A DNA stretch of 48,685 nucleotides from Mycobacterium sp. 852002-51163_SCH5372311. Lineage in GTDB: Bacteria; Actinomycetota; Actinomycetes; Mycobacteriales; Mycobacteriaceae. Under the pieces are notes generated by a model. It had not been told where the DNA came from. It ran no database searches and saw only the letters and a list, made by a program, of their open reading frames with translations. The DNA lies in contig NZ_LZIJ01000024.1 in NCBI RefSeq assembly GCF_001667115.1, forward strand, positions 1 to 48,685, written 5' to 3'. The first letter of the stretch is position 1; the number at the start of each line of letters is the position of its first letter. Shown here piece after piece: positions 44,309 to 48,685 of this stretch. The position numbers were made by a program, and so were the translations under genes.

Positions 44309-47300
44309 ATGCGGGTGGTTTCGGGCGAGTCGACCGAGCTGTTCGTCGGCCCGCCGGACGCGCCGCTGCAGCTCGCGCGCATCACCGTCAGCGGGTGCAC
44401 CGAGCCCACGCCCATCCGAATCGACGGCGACGGACTGACCGGAGAAGCGGTCGCGGGGATCGGCGGGGCCGGTCAGGAGGCTGTCGAGGTTCCCGTCACG
44501 GTGAAGAACCCGGTCGTCGGTCAGCGGCGGGGCGCGCGGGCGCACGCCGGCGAGTCCAGTCACGCCTTCGAGTTCACGATCGCCGAGCCCGGCTGGACCA
44601 TGTATATGGTCAGCCACTTCCACTACGACCCGGTGTGGTGGAACACCCAGGCCGGCTACACCAGCCAATGGCGCGAAGATCCGCCCGGACGGGCCCGTCA
44701 GACCAATGGCTTCGAGCTGGTGCGCGCACACCTGGAGATGGCTCGTCGCGAACCGGAGTACAAGTTCGTGCTGGCCGAGGTGGACTACCTCAAGCCGTAT
44801 TGGGACGCCCGCCCCGAGGATCGCGCCGACCTGCGCCGCTTCCTCGCCGAAGGCCGCGTCGAGGTGATGGGCGGCACCTACAACGAACCGAACACCAACC
44901 TCACCAGCCCCGAGACGACCATCCGAAACCTGGTGCACGGCATCGGGTTTCAGCGCGACGTGCTGGGTGCCGACCCGGCCACCGCGTGGCAGCTCGACGT
45001 GTTCGGCCACGATCCGCAATTCCCCGGGATGGCCGCCGACGCCGGGCTGACGTCGAGTTCCTGGGCCCGCGGGCCACATCACCAATGGGGCCCGGCGCAA
45101 GGTGGTGACGTCGACCGAATGCAGTTCTGCAGTGAGTTCGAGTGGATTTCGCCGTCCGGCCGCGGCCTGCTCACCCACTACATGCCGGCGCACTATTCGG
45201 CGGGCTGGTGGATGGACTCGTCGACCTCGCTGGCCGAGGCCGAGGACGCCACCTACGCGCTGTTCGACCAGCTCAAGAAGGTCGCGCTGACCCGCAACGT
45301 GTTGCTGCCGGTCGGCACCGACTACACGCCGCCCAACAAGTGGGTCACCGCCATCCACCGCGACTGGGCCGCTCGCTATACCTGGCCGCGGTTCGTGTGC
45401 GGCCTGCCGCGGGAGTTCTTCGCGGCGGTACGCGCCGAGCTGGCGGAGCGAGGGCAGGTGCCCTCGCCGCAGACCCGGGACATGAACCCGATCTACACCG
45501 GGAAAGACGTGTCCTATATCGACACCAAACAAGCGAACCGCGCCGCCGAGGACGCTGTCCTGGACGCCGAACGGTTCGCGGTGTTCGCGGGGCTGCTGAC
45601 CGGAGCCGAGTATCCCCAGGCGGCGTTGGCCAAAGCCTGGGTGCAGCTGGCCTACGGCGCTCACCACGACGCGATCACCGGTTCGGAGTCCGACCAGGTG
45701 TACCTCGACCTGTTGACCGGCTGGCGCGATGCGTGGGAGCTGGGCCGGACGGCGCGGGACAACTCGCTGGCGCTGCTGTCCGGCGCCGTCGATGTTCCCG
45801 ACGACACGCTGCTGGTCTGGAACCCGCTGACCCACCCGCGCACCGACCTGGTCACCGCCCGGCTCGACGCGCCGCTGCACTCGCGGGTGCGAGTGCTCAA
45901 CTGCGACGGCGAAGAGGTGCCTGTCCACGTCGAGCACGGCGGGTGCTCGATTACCTGGCTGGCGCGCGATGTGCCGTCGCTGGGGTGGCGTGCCTACCGG
46001 CTGGCCCCCGGACGTGGTTCCACCGGCTGGGAGCCGGTGGCCGGAAACGAGATTGCCAACGAGCACTACCGCCTGACCGTCGACTCGGCGCGGGGTGGGG
46101 CGGTGTCTTCGCTTGTCCACCTATCCGGCCAGGGCGGCCGCGAGCTCATCGCCGATGGCAAGGTCGGCAACGAGCTCGCCGTCTACGAGGAATACTCCTC
46201 CCATCCGACGCAGGGCGAGGGCCCCTGGCATCTGCTGCCCAAGGGGCCGGTGGTCGGCTCGTCGGAAGCGGCCGCCGAGGTGCAGGCATACCACGGCCCG
46301 CTGGGTCAGCGGCTCGTCGTGCGCGGCCGGATCGGCACGGTGCTGCGCTACACCCAGACGCTCACGTTATGGCGGGATGTGGCACGAGTGGACTGCCGCA
46401 CCACCATCGACGAGTTCACCGGGGTCGACCGCCTGCTCCGGCTGCGCTGGCCGTGTCCGGTGCCGGGCGCCATGCCGGTCAGCGAGGTTGGCGATGCCGT
46501 CATCGGGCGTGGCTTCGCGCTGCTGCACGAGGGGCCGCAGTCGGTGGACACCGGGCAGCACCTGTGGACGCTGGACAACCCCGCCTACGGCTGGTTCGGG
46601 CTTTCGTCGGCGGTGCGGATTCGTCTCGGCCCCGACGCGGTGCGCGCGGTGTCGGTCGCCGAGGTGGTGTCGCCCTCGGAGGCGACGTCGGGGCCGCTGG
46701 CCCGCGACCTGATGGTCGCGCTGGTGCGCGCGGGCGTGACGGCCACCTGCAGCGACGCGGACAAACCGCGCTACGGCCACCTCGACGTCGACTCCAATCT
46801 GCCGGACGCGCGTATCGCGCTGGGTGGGCCGACCCGCAACGCGTTCACCAAAGCCGTACTGGCCGAGGCCGACCCGGTCTACACCGCCGAACTCGAGCGG
46901 CAACTCGCCAAGACCGGCGGGGCCAGGGTGTGGGTGCCGGCCGCGACACAGTTGGCCGCGGTGTGGGTGCCCGACGCTGACCTGCGTGCGCCGCGCGCCT
47001 TGCCGGTGCTGGTCATCGACGGCCGCGACGACAAAAGCCTGCGCGCTGCGATCGCGTCGCTGACCGACGACCTCGCCGACGCCGAGATCGCGGTGTCGCA
47101 GCAAGCGCCGCGGGGATCCGAACCTTTCGAAGCGCGCACTGTCGCGCTGCTCAACCGTGGGGTGCCGAGCTTCGCCGTCGACTCCCACGGCACCCTGCAC
47201 ACCGCGTTGCTGCGCTCCTGCACCGGCTGGCCGTCCGGGGTGTGGATCGACGAGCCGCGCCGCACCGCGCCGGACGGCTCCAACTTCCAGCTTCAGCACT

Positions 47301-48496
47301 GGACACACGAATTCGACTACGCGCTGGTCTGCGACGACGGCGACTGGCGGCGCGCCGGGATCCCGGCGCGCAGCGCGCAGTTTTCGCACCCGCTGCGGGC
47401 GATCACCCCGCACAAGCGCGGCGGCACGCTGGCACCGGTCGGCTCGCTGCTACAGGTCGAGCCGGTCGGCGCGGTGCACCTGGGCGCACTCAAAGCCGCC
47501 GGCAACCCGCTCGCCGCAGGAAGCGCTGAGCGTGTCGACCCTGCGGTGGTGGCGCTGCGGCTGGTGGAGACTACCGGCGGGGACGCCCGCGTCACCCTCG
47601 GCTCCCAGCTCGGGAAGGTACGCGCCCTGCAGCTGGCCGACCTGCTGGAAAGGTCGCAGCGACGCAAACGGGCGATCGACCTGCACGGCTATCAGGTCGC
47701 CACCGTGCTGGCCCGGATCGACGTGCCCAAGGTGCTGGCCGGCAGCAGCGAACTCGCCCCGCAGGCCGAGGCGGCCCAGCCGCTCTTCGCGCGTTATTGG
47801 CTGCACAACCGCGGCCCGGCGCCGGTCGGCGGGCTGCCGGTCGTCGCTCACCTGCATCCGGCGTCGGTGACCGCCGAGCCGGGCGAGGAATTGGTATTGC
47901 GACTTACCGCGGCCAGCGACAGCACCGATTACACCCTGACCGGTGAGGTGGAGATTCTGTCCCCGGGCTGGTCGGCGATGCCCGCCGTGCTGCCGTTCAC
48001 ACTGTGCGCCGGTGAGCACCTGGAGGCCGACGTTGCGCTGACGATTCCGCCCCACACCGAGCCGGGACTGTATCCGGTTCGCGCTCAGCTGTGCGTCACC
48101 GGCGAGTACGTGCCGGCCGCCTGGTGTCAGGTGGTCGAGGACGTGTGCGTGGTGACCGTGGGTGCTCCCGAACACTCCGAGCTGGTCTTCCTGGCCGGCG
48201 GTCCGGCCGAGGTCGAGTTGAAGGCCGGCGACTCGGGCCGGCTGGCCGTCACGGTCGGCAGCCGTGCCCGGGCCGACCTGGCGCTGGAGGCACACCTGAT
48301 CAGCCCCTGGGGTACTTGGGAGTGGATCGGCCCGGCTGCTGTCGGCGCGACGCTGCCGGCCGCGGGGACCGTCGAATTGGGCTTCGATGTCGTCCCGCCG
48401 GCCTGGCTGGAGCCCGGCCAGTGGTGGGCCCTGGTGCGGGTCGGCTGCGCGGGCCGGCTGCTGTACTCGCCGGCGGTCAAGGTGACGGTGACATGA
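44309..48496 (+). CDS. Large GH38 alpha-mannosidase (Rv0648-like)
   Basis: This 1395-residue glycoside hydrolase is longer than M. tuberculosis Rv0648 (about 1215, from memory). The GH38 catalytic domain has SHFHYDPVWW (His105, Asp107, zinc ligands), the nucleophile Asp230 in WQLDVFGHD and the zinc-binding AHHDAITG (about 451-458). A mannosidase middle and beta-sandwich domain follows (about 490-900), then a segment resembling an NEW3 (NPCBM-associated) beta domain (about 1160-1270). No signal peptide is seen, so it is probably cytoplasmic. It could process mannose from glycoconjugates such as lipomannan breakdown products. Its stop overlaps the next gene (ATGA). Confidence 0.88.
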   Translation: MRVVSGESTELFVGPPDAPLQLARITVSGCTEPTPIRIDGDGLTGEAVAGIGGAGQEAVEVPVTVKNPVVGQRRGARAHAGESSHAFEFTIAEPGWTMYMVSHFHYDPVWWNTQAGYTSQWREDPPGRARQTNGFELVRAHLEMARREPEYKFVLAEVDYLKPYWDARPEDRADLRRFLAEGRVEVMGGTYNEPNTNLTSPETTIRNLVHGIGFQRDVLGADPATAWQLDVFGHDPQFPGMAADAGLTSSSWARGPHHQWGPAQGGDVDRMQFCSEFEWISPSGRGLLTHYMPAHYSAGWWMDSSTSLAEAEDATYALFDQLKKVALTRNVLLPVGTDYTPPNKWVTAIHRDWAARYTWPRFVCGLPREFFAAVRAELAERGQVPSPQTRDMNPIYTGKDVSYIDTKQANRAAEDAVLDAERFAVFAGLLTGAEYPQAALAKAWVQLAYGAHHDAITGSESDQVYLDLLTGWRDAWELGRTARDNSLALLSGAVDVPDDTLLVWNPLTHPRTDLVTARLDAPLHSRVRVLNCDGEEVPVHVEHGGCSITWLARDVPSLGWRAYRLAPGRGSTGWEPVAGNEIANEHYRLTVDSARGGAVSSLVHLSGQGGRELIADGKVGNELAVYEEYSSHPTQGEGPWHLLPKGPVVGSSEAAAEVQAYHGPLGQRLVVRGRIGTVLRYTQTLTLWRDVARVDCRTTIDEFTGVDRLLRLRWPCPVPGAMPVSEVGDAVIGRGFALLHEGPQSVDTGQHLWTLDNPAYGWFGLSSAVRIRLGPDAVRAVSVAEVVSPSEATSGPLARDLMVALVRAGVTATCSDADKPRYGHLDVDSNLPDARIALGGPTRNAFTKAVLAEADPVYTAELERQLAKTGGARVWVPAATQLAAVWVPDADLRAPRALPVLVIDGRDDKSLRAAIASLTDDLADAEIAVSQQAPRGSEPFEARTVALLNRGVPSFAVDSHGTLHTALLRSCTGWPSGVWIDEPRRTAPDGSNFQLQHWTHEFDYALVCDDGDWRRAGIPARSAQFSHPLRAITPHKRGGTLAPVGSLLQVEPVGAVHLGALKAAGNPLAAGSAERVDPAVVALRLVETTGGDARVTLGSQLGKVRALQLADLLERSQRRKRAIDLHGYQVATVLARIDVPKVLAGSSELAPQAEAAQPLFARYWLHNRGPAPVGGLPVVAHLHPASVTAEPGEELVLRLTAASDSTDYTLTGEVEILSPGWSAMPAVLPFTLCAGEHLEADVALTIPPHTEPGLYPVRAQLCVTGEYVPAAWCQVVEDVCVVTVGAPEHSELVFLAGGPAEVELKAGDSGRLAVTVGSRARADLALEAHLISPWGTWEWIGPAAVGATLPAAGTVELGFDVVPPAWLEPGQWWALVRVGCAGRLLYSPAVKVTVT

Positions 48497-48685
48497 GCAC
48501 GCCGGTCGCTACCGTCGCCGGCACCCCGATTTCCGTCGACGAGGTGGACGAGCGGGAGGTGCGACTGCGCAACGGTTTCCGCGCGGCCACGCTGCCGGCG
48601 AGCGGCACCAGTGAGGGCCGGCAGCTCCGCCGCTGGCTGACCCAACTGATCGTGACCGAGCGGGTGGTCGCCGTCGCGGCGGCTT
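48493..48685 (+). CDS. Start of a further gene, SurA/PpiC-like N-terminus (cut by window edge)
   Basis: Only the first 64 or so codons are in the window. The frame begins at ATG 48493, overlapping the mannosidase stop by ATGA, so it is likely in the same operon. The N-terminus reads MSTPVATVAGTPISVDEVD, then RQLRRWLTQLIVTERVVA. This resembles the N-terminal segment of SurA/PpiC-type chaperones (VATV.G..I...EVD, then L..LI...). In M. tuberculosis the gene after Rv0648 is annotated fabD2, but I cannot confirm that here. Function is left open. Confidence 0.6.
   Translation, partial: MSTPVATVAGTPISVDEVDEREVRLRNGFRAATLPASGTSEGRQLRRWLTQLIVTERVVAVAAA

Noticed and set aside
43718..46120. 800-codon open frame on the minus strand opposite the mannosidase gene
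   Set aside because: It is open because of high GC content; only its last 176 codons, after ATG 44248, look like a real protein (DinB). The rest is low-complexity Arg/Gly/Val and mirrors the mannosidase.

Overview
The window is GC-rich chromosomal DNA from a slow-growing Mycobacterium of the tuberculosis/avium/kansasii type. The evidence is an mce operon end, the mycolate genes hadABC and mmaA4-mmaA3-mmaA2-mmaA1, a RecC-RecB-RecD operon, and a gene order that follows the M. tuberculosis stretch Rv0628c-Rv0648 (compared from memory). The species cannot be named from the sequence alone.

Layout: (1) 1-4445, the 3' end of an mce operon on the + strand (mceC end, mceD, lipoprotein mceE, mceF), translationally coupled. 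(2) 4446-7670, an accessory stretch with an endonuclease/exonuclease/phosphatase protein carrying an unknown C-terminal extension, about 900 bases of gene-poor, decayed-looking DNA, and an unusual protein that looks like a serine recombinase without its catalytic residues. (3) 7671-13022, a FIST sensor protein, a HigB/HigA-type toxin-antitoxin pair, a large SEC-C protein and a DedA/TVP38 membrane protein. (4) 13295-21605, recC-recB-recD. (5) 21692-25856, a second accessory stretch absent at this place in M. tuberculosis as I recall it: nitroreductase, membrane-anchored methyltransferase, an inverted array of 20-bp repeats, cyanase and two tandem patatin lipases. (6) 25876-33554, the conserved core: echA3, an Rv0633c-like protein, glyoxalase II, a VapB-like protein, tRNA-Thr, tRNA-Met, rpmG, hadA-hadB-hadC, tRNA-Trp, secE, nusG, rplK, a probable L1-binding leader and rplA. 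(7) 33632-35558, an ECF42-type sigma factor with its DGPF/YciI partner and a candidate self-recognised promoter. (8) 35766-42054, the four mycolate methyltransferases, LipG and an ABC1/UbiB-type kinase. (9) 42193-48685, a second LipG-like hydrolase, two DinB-family proteins, a very large GH38 alpha-mannosidase and the start of a further gene.

How the parts work together: hadABC supply the dehydratase step of FAS-II meromycolate elongation, and the mmaA genes decorate the same chain with cyclopropane, methyl, hydroxyl and methoxy groups, so much of the right half serves the mycolic acid envelope. secE-nusG-rplK-rplA are the usual secretion/transcription/ribosome block. recCBD form the exonuclease/helicase complex. 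Accessory material sits at defined junctions (after mceF, between recC and echA3, between rplA and mmaA4, between the kinase and the mannosidase), and several of these junctions carry long intergenic inverted repeats. No single complete, clearly novel multi-gene system is evident. The best leads are the catalytically dead recombinase-like protein, the SEC-C protein, the inverted 20-bp repeat array beside an isolated cyanase and tandem patatins, and the ECF42 promoter and L1 leader predictions.
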